Shown here: one piece after another, positions 26,445 to 35,516 of the stretch | Layout of the letters: each line of letters begins with the position of its first letter | Position numbering within the stretch: the first letter of the stretch is position 1 | Assembly: GCA_035508795.1 (NCBI GenBank) | Contig: DATJMJ010000128.1 | Span: 1-64,000, forward strand | Direction: 5' to 3' | From: DATJMJ01 sp035508795 | Lineage (GTDB): Bacteria > Actinomycetota > Acidimicrobiia > Acidimicrobiales > Palsa-688 | Length of the DNA: 64,000 bases | The notes under the pieces: generated by a model | Databases searched by the model: none | Told to the model about the DNA's origin: nothing | Seen by the model: only the letters and a program-made list of their open reading frames with translations | Program-made: the position numbers and the translations under genes

Positions 26445-27449
26445 TCAGGGCCCGGCGAGGACGTTGCGGCGCAGTTCGTGCGAGCCGTCCGCCCGGGCGT
26501 ACTCGTAGTACACCCACCATCGGCCCCCGTACCGGGACACGTCCGCATAGCGGAGGGAGCCTGTGGCGTGCGGGGACACGAGCGCCGGGCCCGTCGTCGT
26601 AACCCGCCGCCAGGTCCGCAGGTCGACGCTGACGGCAAGCCCGCAGTGCTCCTCGGTGTCGTCTGCGAACGAAGCTGCGCCGTCGTAGTAGGCGACGAAA
26701 CCGCTCTCGAAGGGCATGACGCTCGAAATGCGTGCCTGGTAGGCGTCCCACCCGGTCCCGACGCCCAGGGCTTCGCCCTGCCAGTCGAACTGCAACCCGT
26801 CGCGGCTCGTTGCGTAATAGGTCGGGGCGGGCCCATGGGGCGTGAGGAAGGTGGACACGTACATCACCAGCTCAGGGCCCGTACCCTCCGGCCCCCCGCC
26901 AGCACCGATGACCAGGTGCGGGTCCTTGACGGCGTCCACACCGACCTCCGCCGCCGTGACCACAGGCCTTGCCGATGCCGCGGAAAAGCCGGTCGGCGAA
27001 CTGGCGCTCATCACGTCCACACGCCAACGGCCGCTCGCCGGAGGGTCTTCCCACGATGTGTAGAGATGCCAGCCACCACCCGGGGAGGGACCACCCGGGG
27101 AGGGGCGGAGGCAGCAACGTTCGAGCGACGAGGTGCCCACCTCGTGCTTGCTGAGCGACCAGATGTCGCTGAAAGACCTCCCGCCGTCGGTGCTCTGCGC
27201 AATCGCTGCCAGGTAACCGCGCTCGTCGGGGGACCCGTCGCGCGGGCGGCGGCGCCTGTAGGTGAGCAGGAGCGTCCCATCGGCCTCGACGAACAGGCTC
27301 GGCGCGCCCACCCAATGGCCCCTGCCTTCGTCGTCGGGCAGCAGGACCGCTTCTCCCTCCTCGGGGTCGAACCAGGGCGCGCGGCGTGCCGTCACGGCCG
27401 CCTCGACTTCGGCCGCCAGTAAACCGAGCAAGTCGTCGCTTCTAGGCAT
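26445..27449 (-). CDS. Putative glycoside hydrolase, five-bladed beta-propeller (GH43/sialidase-like)
   Basis: 334 residues, no signal peptide. Repeated blade-like segments rich in W/Y/G: WVGAPSLFVEADGTLLLTYR, STDGGRSFSDIWSLS (an Asp-box-like SxDGGxSF), GGGWHLYTSWEDP, AVKDPHLVIGAGG, GFVAYYDGAASF and GRWWVYYEYARADGSHELR. This layout fits GH43/GH32/GH33-type propellers; no catalytic triad can be assigned with certainty. ATG 27449 has GGAAGG upstream; an extension to 27491 is less likely. It lies upstream of the LacI gene and sugar ABC operon on the same strand, so it may process the imported sugar. Confidence 0.55.
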   Translation of the reverse strand: MPRSDDLLGLLAAEVEAAVTARRAPWFDPEEGEAVLLPDDEGRGHWVGAPSLFVEADGTLLLTYRRRRPRDGSPDERGYLAAIAQSTDGGRSFSDIWSLSKHEVGTSSLERCCLRPSPGGPSPGGGWHLYTSWEDPPASGRWRVDVMSASSPTGFSAASARPVVTAAEVGVDAVKDPHLVIGAGGGPEGTGPELVMYVSTFLTPHGPAPTYYATSRDGLQFDWQGEALGVGTGWDAYQARISSVMPFESGFVAYYDGAASFADDTEEHCGLAVSVDLRTWRRVTTTGPALVSPHATGSLRYADVSRYGGRWWVYYEYARADGSHELRRNVLAGP

Positions 27450-27509
27450 CCCGAGGGATCCTTCCACCAAAGGCCGAAGAACTGGGCGCAATGCGCTCGC
27501 GCTGATGTA

Positions 27510-27525
27510 TGCTTGCTAGCAAGCA
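27510..27525. promoter_or_regulatory. 16-bp perfect palindrome, candidate MarR operator
   Basis: TGCTTGCTAGCAAGCA is a perfect palindrome 63 bp before the MarR start codon and 60 bp upstream of the divergent glycosidase-like gene. Its length and position are typical of a MarR dimer site. No well-matched promoter hexamers were found around it. Confidence 0.65.
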
Positions 27526-27588
27526 ACTAATTGACGTGGGACCCATTGCTGTGGTGCCCGATCGACGTGGACAGTGAGCTGGTGACCG

Positions 27589-28113
27589 ATGGGGACATGG
27601 ACGGCAAGCGTGGGCAGCGAGACGGGCGGCGAGATGGGAGGCGAGATCGGAGGCACCCCCGGAGGTCCGGCCTCACCGGCGAGGCTGCGGGTCGCCGTCT
27701 CCCGCCTTGCAAGGTGGCTGAGGCCGACTGCTGCCGCCGGGCATCTGAGCACGGCCGAAGTCGACATCTTGATGGTTGCCGAGAAGCGGGGGGCGGCCCG
27801 CATGTCGGACCTTGCCTCTTTCTGCGGGCTCAACCCGACCATGCTTTCGCGGATGGTCCCCCGCCTCGAGGAGGCGGGGCTCCTGCGCAGGGAGGTAGAG
27901 CCCGCCGACAAGCGCGTAAGCCGGGTCGAGGCGACGCCTCTTGCGAGCGAGCTGCTCGACAAGGTCCGCTCCGAGCGTGAAGACGCTCTTTCCAAGCTGC
28001 TCGACGAGCTGGACGAGGACGAACGTGCGGCCATCGCGGCAGCCACGCCGGTGCTCGAGAAGCTCGCCGAGCGGGTGAGGGAGCAGTCCGGCCGGGGAGG
28101 GCAGAGACGATGA
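27589..28113 (+). CDS. MarR-family transcriptional regulator
   Basis: 174 residues. Winged helix with HLSTAEVDILMVAEKRG, the recognition helix in SDLASFCGLNPTMLSRMVPR, and the wing LRREVEPADKRVSRVEATP, all canonical. An N-terminal Gly-rich run (about residues 1-28) is not conserved, so the ATG at 27604-27634 region could be the real start; 27589 is the first start after an in-frame stop. Its stop overlaps the next gene (ATGA), so it is translated with an MFS exporter it probably represses. Confidence 0.85.
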   Translation: MGTWTASVGSETGGEMGGEIGGTPGGPASPARLRVAVSRLARWLRPTAAAGHLSTAEVDILMVAEKRGAARMSDLASFCGLNPTMLSRMVPRLEEAGLLRREVEPADKRVSRVEATPLASELLDKVRSEREDALSKLLDELDEDERAAIAAATPVLEKLAERVREQSGRGGQRR

Positions 28114-29447
28114 GCCCGGCCGTGGGGCGCGCAGCCGGCAAGGCAGCCGGTAAGGCGGCCGGTCAGCTGAGGCGCACCTTCTCCGCGCTTTCGGTGGCCA
28201 ATTTCCGCCGCTTCTTCATCGGGCAGTCCATCTCCCTCGTCGGCACCTGGATGCAATCGGTGGCCCAGTCCTGGCTCGTGTACAGCCTGACGCGCTCGAG
28301 CACCGCGCTCGGTCTCGTGGTCGCCATCCAGACGCTCCCGGTCCTGCTGATCGGGCCCTACGCAGGCGTGATCGCAGACCGAACCGACAAGCGGCGCCTG
28401 ACGGTGGTGCTCCAGACGATGATGGGCGTCCAGGCCCTTGTCCTCGGGATCCTCACCGTCGTCCACGTCGTCAAGTTTTGGGAGATCTGCCTGCTTGCGC
28501 TCGCTCTCGGGCTCAACAACACCTTCGAGAACCCCGCTCGCCAATCCTTCGTGCTCGAAATGGTGGGGAGCGACAACCTGCGCAACGCAGTCAGCCTCAA
28601 CTCGACCATGGTCAACGCAGCCCGTGCCGTGGGCCCTGCCGTCGCGGGCCTGACTATCGCCGTGGCCGGAGCGGGGGTGTGCTTCCTCATCAACGCGGTC
28701 AGCTTCGCCGCCGTCGTCTACTCGCTGACCTCGATGGACAAAGTCGCCCTCCACCGGAGCCCACCGGCGGGGCGCAAGAAGGGCCAGCTGAGGGATGGCT
28801 TCCGGTACGTGGCGCACGAGCCCACCCTGGGCGTGACCCTCCTCATGATGGGCCTCGTAGGGGCGCTCGCATACGAGTTCCAGGTGAGCCTCCCTGTCGT
28901 CGCCAAACAAACCTTTCACGGAGGGCCCGAGACTTACGGCTTCCTCACGGCGGCGATGGGGGCAGGAGCAGTCCTCGGCGGGCTCTTTACCGCCACGCGG
29001 GGCAAGACGGGTTTGCGCCCTCTCAGCATCGCGGCGCTCATGTTCGGGGTGGCGGTCCTCCTCGCTTCGGTGTCCCCCGTACTGGCGCTCGCCTACGGGG
29101 CGATGGCACTTGTCGGCTGGGGCAGCGTCTCGTTCATGGCGACGGGCAACTCAACCCTGCAGCTCAACTCCGACCCGTCGATGCGGGGCAGGGTGATGGC
29201 GCTTTGGGCGGTCGCCTTCCTCGGCTCGACCCCGGTTGGCGGCCCTCTGATCGGGTGGGTGATATCCGCCACCAACGCCAGGATCGGCCTCGGTGTAGGA
29301 GGCGTGTCGGCGCTCATTGCTTCTGCCTTCGGTTTCGCCGTGGCAAGAAGGCTGCGGGCGGCCAGGACCAGGCGGGCTGCCGCCGAGGGGCTCGGATCAC
29401 CTCCCGCGCCCGTCGAGCTGAGCCTGGCGCCTACAGAAGCGCTCTAG
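28110..29447 (+). CDS. MFS transporter (MFS_3/EntS-like exporter)
   Basis: 445 residues with about 12 membrane segments. It opens with FSALSVANFRRFFIGQSISLVGTWMQ (split: NFRRFFIGQ, SLVGTWMQSVAQSWLVY), typical of the MFS_3 group that includes the enterobactin exporter EntS; the A-like loop GVIADRTDKRRL and NNTFENPARQSF follow. The start overlaps the MarR stop as ATGA. A MarR-MFS pair usually means inducible efflux of a toxic compound or metabolite; the substrate is unknown. Confidence 0.85.
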   Translation: MSPAVGRAAGKAAGKAAGQLRRTFSALSVANFRRFFIGQSISLVGTWMQSVAQSWLVYSLTRSSTALGLVVAIQTLPVLLIGPYAGVIADRTDKRRLTVVLQTMMGVQALVLGILTVVHVVKFWEICLLALALGLNNTFENPARQSFVLEMVGSDNLRNAVSLNSTMVNAARAVGPAVAGLTIAVAGAGVCFLINAVSFAAVVYSLTSMDKVALHRSPPAGRKKGQLRDGFRYVAHEPTLGVTLLMMGLVGALAYEFQVSLPVVAKQTFHGGPETYGFLTAAMGAGAVLGGLFTATRGKTGLRPLSIAALMFGVAVLLASVSPVLALAYGAMALVGWGSVSFMATGNSTLQLNSDPSMRGRVMALWAVAFLGSTPVGGPLIGWVISATNARIGLGVGGVSALIASAFGFAVARRLRAARTRRAAAEGLGSPPAPVELSLAPTEAL

Positions 29448-29510
29448 GGCCGGGAGCAATCGCCGCAAGCCGCTCAAGGTGCTGTCCCCCGCGCACGAGT
29501 ATCAGGGTCG

Positions 29511-30611
29511 GTGAGGATCGCTCTCAGGGGCCGTGCCGGCGCCAAGGCCGGCCTTTGGCGCCACCGGGCACGGGGCCATGTGCACCGTAGCGGGGCGACA
29601 AGGGCCACGGGAACGGGCAGGGCCATGCTGGCCGGCGGGACCGCGGTAAGCCTCCTCGTCGTGCTCCCCTTCGCCGCCGGCACCCCGGGCCCACGGGCGG
29701 CCGCCGCCCCGAGAGTGGTCATACCGGGCGCGGCCCGTTGCCCGATCTTCCCGGCAGACAACGTCTGGAACACTCCGGTCGCCAACCTGCCGGTCGACCC
29801 TCGCTCGGCGCAGTACATCGCCGCCATAGGCCCGGGCGACCCGCTCCACCCCGATTTCGGGCAGGGTGACTGGGACGGCGAGCCGATGGGGATCCCCTAC
29901 AACGTCGTCCCCGGCAGCCAGGCGAGGGTCCCCGTCAGCTTCATGTACGCCTCGGAGAGCAACCCCGGCCCCTACCCCGTCCCTCCGACCGCGCTCATCG
30001 AGGGCGGCCCGTCCAGTACCGGTGACCGCCACGTCCTCGTGCTCGACACCGGCAACTGCACCGACTACGAGATGTGGGCTGCCTACCCCCTGGACGGCGG
30101 GCGGTCCTGGCATGCAGGCTCGGGAGCCACCTGGCCGCTCGAGTCAAACCAGCTGCGGCCGGCCACCTGGACTTCGGCCGACGCCGCCGGCTTGCCGATC
30201 CTTCCCGGGCTTGTGCTCGCTAGCCAGGACAAGCAGGGCGCGATCGACCACGCCATCAGGGTGACCGTGCCGTGCACCGACGACCGGTTCATTTGGCCTG
30301 CACGCCACGAGGCGGGCCAGGACGACCCGGACTGCCCGCCAATGGGCCTGCGGCTCCGCCTGAAGGCGAGCGTCGCCATCTCGGGTTTCCCGCGGATGGA
30401 CCGGGTCATCCTCCAAGCGCTCAAGACCTACGGCATGATCGTCGCAGACAACGGTTCTCCCTGGTTTATCAGCGGGGCGGGAAGCAATTACTGGGACAAC
30501 AACGTCCTCCACGAGCTCACCGGGATAAACGGCAGCGATTTCGAGGTCGTCGACGAGTCATGCCTCGAAGTGGCACCCGGCTCCGCAGAGGCAGACCCGG
30601 CGCGCTGCTGA
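29511..30611 (+). CDS. Secreted protein of unknown function
   Basis: 366 residues in the longest frame (GTG 29511). Residues 38-57 are a hydrophobic signal core (AMLAGGTAVSLLVVLPFAAG) followed by small residues (RAAAA); an ATG at 29625 would place the signal peptide at the N-terminus. The mature part has conserved-looking blocks: FPADNVWNTPV, FMYASESNPGPYPVPP, GDRHVLVLDTGNCTDYEMW, WTSADAAGLPILPG, MGLRLRLKASVAISGFP and QALKTYGMIVADNGSPW. Six cysteines in the mature region suggest disulfides. I know this pattern from uncharacterised bacterial proteins but no function; an enzyme or binding role cannot be assigned. Confidence 0.75.
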   Translation: MRIALRGRAGAKAGLWRHRARGHVHRSGATRATGTGRAMLAGGTAVSLLVVLPFAAGTPGPRAAAAPRVVIPGAARCPIFPADNVWNTPVANLPVDPRSAQYIAAIGPGDPLHPDFGQGDWDGEPMGIPYNVVPGSQARVPVSFMYASESNPGPYPVPPTALIEGGPSSTGDRHVLVLDTGNCTDYEMWAAYPLDGGRSWHAGSGATWPLESNQLRPATWTSADAAGLPILPGLVLASQDKQGAIDHAIRVTVPCTDDRFIWPARHEAGQDDPDCPPMGLRLRLKASVAISGFPRMDRVILQALKTYGMIVADNGSPWFISGAGSNYWDNNVLHELTGINGSDFEVVDESCLEVAPGSAEADPARC

Positions 30612-30763
30612 ACTTTCGCGCCCGAGGTTTGCGCCGGACGAGGCGCCCCGGGCGCGCCACGAGGTTAGGCCCACGAAGGCGGGGTACACATGCGATGTGG
30701 CCGCGTGGGCCGCGCGCACCGCCGTGGCGCGGGCCCTCGGGGCGCGAGCGAAGGGAGTACCCG

Positions 30764-32578
30764 ATGAGTGACAAAGTAACGGTGGCCGACTACATCCTCT
30801 CGAGGCTGCGCGAGTGGGGCACGGACAAGGTGTTCGCGTACCCCGGCGACGGCATCAACGGCATCCTCGGCGCGTTCGGCCGCGCGGCCAACGAACCCAA
30901 CTTCATCCAGTCCCGCCACGAGGAAATGAGCGCCTTCGAGGCCGTCGGCTATGCCAAGTTCACCGGCAGGTTCGCCGTGTGCATGGCGACGTCTGGCCCG
31001 GGCGCCATCCACCTGCTCAACGGCCTTTACGACGCGAAGCTCGACCATGTCCCCGTAGTTGCCATCGTCGGCCAGACGAGCCGCTCGGCTATGGGGGGCG
31101 CGTACCAGCAAGAAGTCGATCTCGTGTCGCTTTTCAAGGACTGCTGCCACCAGTTCGTCGAGATGGCGATGGTGCCCGAGCAGTTCCCGAACCTGATAGA
31201 CCGCGCCATCAGAGTTGCCATTTCCACCAAGTCACCGACCTGCATCGTCGTCCCGTCGGACCTCCAGGACCTCGAATGGTCCGCCCCCCAGCACGCTTTC
31301 AAGCAGATCCCTTCCAGCCTCGGGATGGCGCAACCACGTCTCGTCCCGGACGACGCCGCCATCCGCAAGGCCGCCGACATCCTCAACAGCGGCGAGAGGG
31401 TGGCCATCCTGGCAGGGCAGGGAGCAAGAGGGGCTCGCGACGAACTGATAGAGGTTGCCGACCTATTGGGCGCCGGTGTCGCCAAGGCATTGTTGGGCAA
31501 GGACGTCCTGGCGGACGACCTGCCTTTTGTTACGGGCTCGATCGGCTTGCTCGGCACCCGGCCGAGCTATGAGATGATGATGGGTTGCGACACGCTGTTG
31601 ACGGTCGGTTCGAGTTTTCCTTACACCCAGTTTTTCCCCGAGCTGGACCAGGCGCGCGGCGTGCAGATCGACTCGGACGGCGCGTTCGTGGGGCTCCGGT
31701 ACCCGTACGAGGTCAACATAGTCGCCGATGCAAAGGCCGCCCTGCGAGCCCTCGTGCCTCAACTCGAGCGGAAAGAGAAGCGTCAGTGGCGTTCCAAGAT
31801 CGAGCAGGATGTCCGCCACTGGTGGGAGGTGACGGAACGCCAGGCAATGGTCGAGTCGGGCGAGGCCGACATGGTCAACCCGATGAGAGTCGTCCATGAG
31901 TTGTCGAGCCGGGTACCGCCCGACGCGATCGTGACATCGGATTCGGGCTCGGCGGCCAACTGGTACGCCCGCCACTTGAAGATGCGTGCCGAGATGCGCG
32001 GTTCGCTGTCGGGCAACCTCGCGACCATGGGGCCAGGAGTCCCTTACGCGATCGGGGCAAAGTTCGCCCACCCGTCCAGGCCCGTGATCGCTCTCGTGGG
32101 AGACGGCGCGATGCAGATGAACGGGATGGCAGAGCTCATAACCATCCGTCGTTACTGCGGGCAATGGGCCGACCCGCGCCTGGTGGTCTGCGTTTTCCAC
32201 AACAACGACCTCAACCAGGTCACGTGGGAAATGCGGGCAATGGGAGGGGCTCCCAAGTTCGTCGAGAGCCAGTCGCTCCCCGACATCGGCTATGCGAGCT
32301 TCGCCCGCTCGATAGGGCTGCACGGCATCGACGTGGGCAAGGACGGCGACGTAGGAGACGCCTGGGGCGAAGCACTCCGATCGGACGGGCCGGTCGTCCT
32401 CGACGTACGGACGAGCCCGAACTACCCACCGATCCCGCCGCACGCCGACTTCGACCAGGTAAAGGAGCTGACGCGCGCTCTTATTGCTGGCGACGAGGAC
32501 GCATGGGGCGTCATCCGGACCGGGGTAAAGACAAAGGCGCAGGAGTTCCTCGCCGGCCACGGCCGGCGAGCAAATTGA
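30764..32578 (+). CDS. Thiamine-diphosphate-dependent enzyme (pyruvate oxidase/acetolactate synthase-like)
   Basis: 604 residues. Pyr domain with WGTDKVFAYPGDGINGIL and the cofactor-activating Glu in SRHEEMSAFEAVGYAKFTG; central domain from about residue 190; PP domain with LVGDGAMQMNGMAELITI near 445 and the closing FHNNDLNQ. Closest in layout to PoxB-type pyruvate oxidases and related carboligases; substrate and electron acceptor unknown. ATG 30764 follows AAGGGAG. Its TGA overlaps the next ATG (TGATG). It is first in a four-gene overlapped series with a GMC oxidoreductase, which suggests its product is oxidised by, or it passes electrons to, that system. Confidence 0.88.
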   Translation: MSDKVTVADYILSRLREWGTDKVFAYPGDGINGILGAFGRAANEPNFIQSRHEEMSAFEAVGYAKFTGRFAVCMATSGPGAIHLLNGLYDAKLDHVPVVAIVGQTSRSAMGGAYQQEVDLVSLFKDCCHQFVEMAMVPEQFPNLIDRAIRVAISTKSPTCIVVPSDLQDLEWSAPQHAFKQIPSSLGMAQPRLVPDDAAIRKAADILNSGERVAILAGQGARGARDELIEVADLLGAGVAKALLGKDVLADDLPFVTGSIGLLGTRPSYEMMMGCDTLLTVGSSFPYTQFFPELDQARGVQIDSDGAFVGLRYPYEVNIVADAKAALRALVPQLERKEKRQWRSKIEQDVRHWWEVTERQAMVESGEADMVNPMRVVHELSSRVPPDAIVTSDSGSAANWYARHLKMRAEMRGSLSGNLATMGPGVPYAIGAKFAHPSRPVIALVGDGAMQMNGMAELITIRRYCGQWADPRLVVCVFHNNDLNQVTWEMRAMGGAPKFVESQSLPDIGYASFARSIGLHGIDVGKDGDVGDAWGEALRSDGPVVLDVRTSPNYPPIPPHADFDQVKELTRALIAGDEDAWGVIRTGVKTKAQEFLAGHGRRAN

Positions 32579-33072
32579 TGCGCCGCCCGAAGCACGGGGC
32601 AGCCGCCGCCACGACCGTGCTGCCTGCCGCGATCGGCATCGACAGGCTGGTGAGGAACGTCCGCACCGGGCGTTTCGAAAAGATGATGTCGGCGCTCACG
32701 GCGATGGGCGCGGCGGTGACGGCTCTCGAAATCTGGACCGAGCACGACGGCGCAAGCTTCGGCAACAAGATGATGTGGTTGCCCGTCGTGATCGTGCCGA
32801 CGGCGGTGCCCGTCGGTGTTGCGTCCGTCTTTTCCAAACGGGTCGCCAAAACGGCGTTACCGTTCTTTTCGGCGGCCATCGTGCTCAACGGCTTGCAGGG
32901 GACCTTCTTCCACTGGAGAGGCATAACCCAAAAGCCCGGAGGCCTGCGAAAAAACCTGCGCTACAACGTCGAAATGGGCCCCCCTGTGTTTGCCCCGCTG
33001 CTCGCAAGCCTCGTCGGCGGCATGGGCCTGCTCGCCTCGGTGTTGCGGCGCGAAGACACACGGGCCGAATGA
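32578..33072 (+). CDS. Four-helix membrane protein in ThDP/GMC operon
   Basis: 164 residues. Four hydrophobic segments: about residues 36-56, 64-84, 93-114 and 135-157. A short motif NGLQGTFFHWRGITQKPGG precedes the last helix. No known domain recognised, no heme-binding pattern beyond the single His in FHWRG. The ATG overlaps the preceding TGA by one base, and its own stop overlaps the next gene as ATGA. By position it could anchor the following oxidoreductase subunits at the membrane. Confidence 0.75.
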   Translation: MRRPKHGAAAATTVLPAAIGIDRLVRNVRTGRFEKMMSALTAMGAAVTALEIWTEHDGASFGNKMMWLPVVIVPTAVPVGVASVFSKRVAKTALPFFSAAIVLNGLQGTFFHWRGITQKPGGLRKNLRYNVEMGPPVFAPLLASLVGGMGLLASVLRREDTRAE

Positions 33073-33800
33073 GCGGCGCCGGCCGCGCGACGGGAGGCGT
33101 CACTCCCGGCGGGGAAGGGCGTTTCGACGGCTACGACGTGCTCGGGCAGCAACGTCACTGGGACGACGCGACAACCAAAGTGGTCACGGCCAGGCTGCGC
33201 CCGTCGAAAAAGCTCGAGTTCTTCGGCGAAAAGGAAGCTCGGACGGCAGGGGCACTTTTCGACGACATCCTCGGGCAACATTGCGAGCCGAAGGTCCCCG
33301 TCCTCGAGATGGTCGATAGCCGTCTCGCAATCGGGGAGACCGATGGGTGGCGCTACGACGACATGCCAGAAGACCGCACCGCCTGGCGGGAAACCCTCGC
33401 CCACCTCGACGCCGACGCCCGGGAGTCGTTTGGGCGCGACTTCTCCGAGTGCACCGCCGAGCAGAGAGGCAGCCTCGTCGAGGGCGTCCGCGAGGCTGAA
33501 AAATGGCACGGGTTGCCGGCGGGCCATGTTTGGTCGCTGTGGTCGCGCTACGCGTGCGCCGCCTTTTACGCCCACCCATGGGCGTGGAACGAGATCGGCT
33601 TCGGCGGCCCGGCCTACCCCCGCGGGTACAAGGTCACGAGGCCCGGCTGGCACGAGCCCTGGGAAGTGGGCGAGCGCGACGCCAAAGACCCCGTGCCCTG
33701 GGCGGGCAAGGTCGAGACGGCGCGACGGGGCCATGCAGCTCGCTTCGGTTTTGCCTCCCCCTCCGGCGAGCCCGAAGGCAAGCCTGGGGGCGAAGGGTGA
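33069..33800 (+). CDS. Gluconate 2-dehydrogenase subunit 3-like protein
   Basis: 243 residues. FFGEKEARTAGALFDDILGQ near residue 50, then ETDGWRYDDMPEDRTAWRE and the C-terminal ACAAFYAHPWAWNEIGFGGP block match the small subunit family of membrane FAD dehydrogenases (gluconate 2-dehydrogenase subunit 3). Classical members carry a Tat signal; none is visible here, so the complex may sit on the cytoplasmic side. The ATG overlaps the upstream stop (ATGA); its TGA overlaps the GTG of the GMC gene (GTGA). Confidence 0.8.
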   Translation: MSGAGRATGGVTPGGEGRFDGYDVLGQQRHWDDATTKVVTARLRPSKKLEFFGEKEARTAGALFDDILGQHCEPKVPVLEMVDSRLAIGETDGWRYDDMPEDRTAWRETLAHLDADARESFGRDFSECTAEQRGSLVEGVREAEKWHGLPAGHVWSLWSRYACAAFYAHPWAWNEIGFGGPAYPRGYKVTRPGWHEPWEVGERDAKDPVPWAGKVETARRGHAARFGFASPSGEPEGKPGGEG

Positions 33801-35461
33801 GCGTCTTCAGCGAAAAAAGGCTACGCAGCCGCAACGAATCCGCCTGGCTCATCCCTACCGGCCAGAGACGCTCCAACCGGGCGCTCCGCGAGCAGATGCG
33901 CCGTTACCCGCTCGACGAAGATGTGGATGTCGCCATCGTCGGCTGCGGAGCCGGCGGTGCCACTTTGGCGCAACGCCTTGCCCGCTGCGGCTTTAGCGTC
34001 GTGGTATTCGACGCCGGCCCCTGGTGGGACCCCGAAAGCGATTGGGTGAGCGACGAAGCGGGCTCCCACAAGCTGTACTGGACCGAACCGCGCGTCATTT
34101 CGGGCTCGGACCCCGTCGCCCTCGGTTCCAATAATTCGGGCTGCGGCGTGGGTGGGTCGATGGTGCACTTTGCCGGTTATACGCCAAGGTTCCACCCCTC
34201 GGACTTCCATATCCGCTCACGCGACGGCGTCGGGGCGGACTGGCCGATCAGTTACAGCGACTTGAAGCCCTACTACGAACAGATCGAACAGGAGCTGCCG
34301 GTCGCCGGCGAACCCTGGCCGTGGGGCGACCCTCACAGCTACCCGCACCACGCTCACCCGCTCGGGCCGAACGGCGAGATCTTCCGGCGGGGGGCGACCA
34401 AATTGGGGCTCCGCACAAAGGTCGGCCCGGTAGCCATCCCGAACGGCCGCTTCGGCCACCGCAACCACTGCATCTACCGGGGGTTCTGCCTCCAGGGCTG
34501 CAAGGTCAGCGCCAAGGCGTCGCCGCTAATAACCCACATCCCCGATGCGCTCGCTCACGGGGCCGAGATCCGCCCCGACTGCATGGTTTTCGAGGTCGTC
34601 GTGTCGCACGGCCGGGCCAAGGGGGTGCGGTACTTTCAGGACGGGGCCGCTCATTTCCAGCGGGCGCGCCTGGTCGCAGTGGCCGGGTACTCGATCGAAA
34701 CCCCGAGGTTGCTGTTGCTCTCTGCTTCGAGCGAGTTCCCCGACGGCCTTTGCAACAATTACGGCCAGGTCGGCCACTACGTGATGGTGCAGGGCGCACC
34801 GCAGAGCGCCGGGAGGTTCGGGGAGGAGATCCGGATGTACAAAGCCCCGCCGCCCGAAGTCAGCTGCGAGGAGTTTTACGAAACCGACGCCCGCAAAGAC
34901 TACAAGCGCGGCTTCGCCGTCCAGAACGTCTCACCGCTGCCGATCACCTACTCCGAGCACGTCATGGCCCAAGGCCATTGGGGCGAGGTGCTTCGCGAGT
35001 ACATGCGCGACTACGTCCACTGGGCGGTGCTCGGTTCGCTGTGCGAGTTCCTCCCGCTTTACCACAACGGCGTCAGCCTCGCGGGCGAGAAGGACCGCCA
35101 CGGGCTCCCGGTGGCCAATTTTTCCTATTCCGAGTGCGACAACGACCGGATGCTGGAAAAAGCGGCCCGAGGTGTCATGGAAGACATCCTCCGGGCCGCC
35201 GGGGCTGAAGAGGTCATCACGATCAAGCGCTACGCCCACCTCGTCGGCGGGTGCAGGATGGCGACTTCTCCCGAGGAGGGCGTCGTCGACGCCAACCTCC
35301 GTTCGTTCGCAGTGCCCAACCTGTTCATAACCGACGGCAGCGTGCTACCTACGCAGGGCTCGGCGAACCCTGCCCTAACCATCATGGCGCTGGCAGCACG
35401 CTGCGCCGGTTACCTCGAGTCCACCGCCCGCTCGGGGCTGCTACCGGCTGTAGCCAGCTAG
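33797..35461 (+). CDS. GMC-family FAD-dependent oxidoreductase
   Basis: 554 residues. FAD-binding VAIVGCGAGGATLAQRLARC near residue 45, GGSMVHFAGYTPRF near 115, a CxxxC-like HCIYRGFCLQGC segment near 218-228, and the C-terminal GMC pair HLVGGCRMA plus PTQGSANPALTIMALA (catalytic His and Asn regions). GMC enzymes oxidise alcohols or sugars. The GTG start overlaps the preceding stop. With the subunit-3-like and membrane proteins it probably forms a membrane-bound dehydrogenase feeding the respiratory chain. Substrate not evident. Confidence 0.88.
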   Translation: MSVFSEKRLRSRNESAWLIPTGQRRSNRALREQMRRYPLDEDVDVAIVGCGAGGATLAQRLARCGFSVVVFDAGPWWDPESDWVSDEAGSHKLYWTEPRVISGSDPVALGSNNSGCGVGGSMVHFAGYTPRFHPSDFHIRSRDGVGADWPISYSDLKPYYEQIEQELPVAGEPWPWGDPHSYPHHAHPLGPNGEIFRRGATKLGLRTKVGPVAIPNGRFGHRNHCIYRGFCLQGCKVSAKASPLITHIPDALAHGAEIRPDCMVFEVVVSHGRAKGVRYFQDGAAHFQRARLVAVAGYSIETPRLLLLSASSEFPDGLCNNYGQVGHYVMVQGAPQSAGRFGEEIRMYKAPPPEVSCEEFYETDARKDYKRGFAVQNVSPLPITYSEHVMAQGHWGEVLREYMRDYVHWAVLGSLCEFLPLYHNGVSLAGEKDRHGLPVANFSYSECDNDRMLEKAARGVMEDILRAAGAEEVITIKRYAHLVGGCRMATSPEEGVVDANLRSFAVPNLFITDGSVLPTQGSANPALTIMALAARCAGYLESTARSGLLPAVAS

Positions 35462-35473
35462 GAGCGGCCAACC

Positions 35474-35516
35474 AGCGGTTGCAGCTAGCGGGTCCGTTAG
35501 CGGTTGCAGTTAGCGG
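35474..35516 (+). repeat. 25-bp-period direct repeat after the GMC stop codon
   Basis: AGCGGTTGCAGYTAGCGG occurs at 35474-35491 and 35499-35516 with one mismatch. It fills the 55-bp gap between the convergent GMC and DUF6582 genes. Confidence 0.8.

Noticed and set aside
27516..28919. 467-codon minus-strand frame opposite MarR/MFS
   Set aside because: The plus strand holds canonical MarR and MFS sequences joined by ATGA; the minus product is low-complexity.
30272..30763. N-terminal extension of the ThDP enzyme frame
   Set aside because: The extension overlaps the preceding secreted-protein gene and is Arg/Gly-rich; the ATG at 30764 with AAGGGAG begins exactly at the conserved domain.
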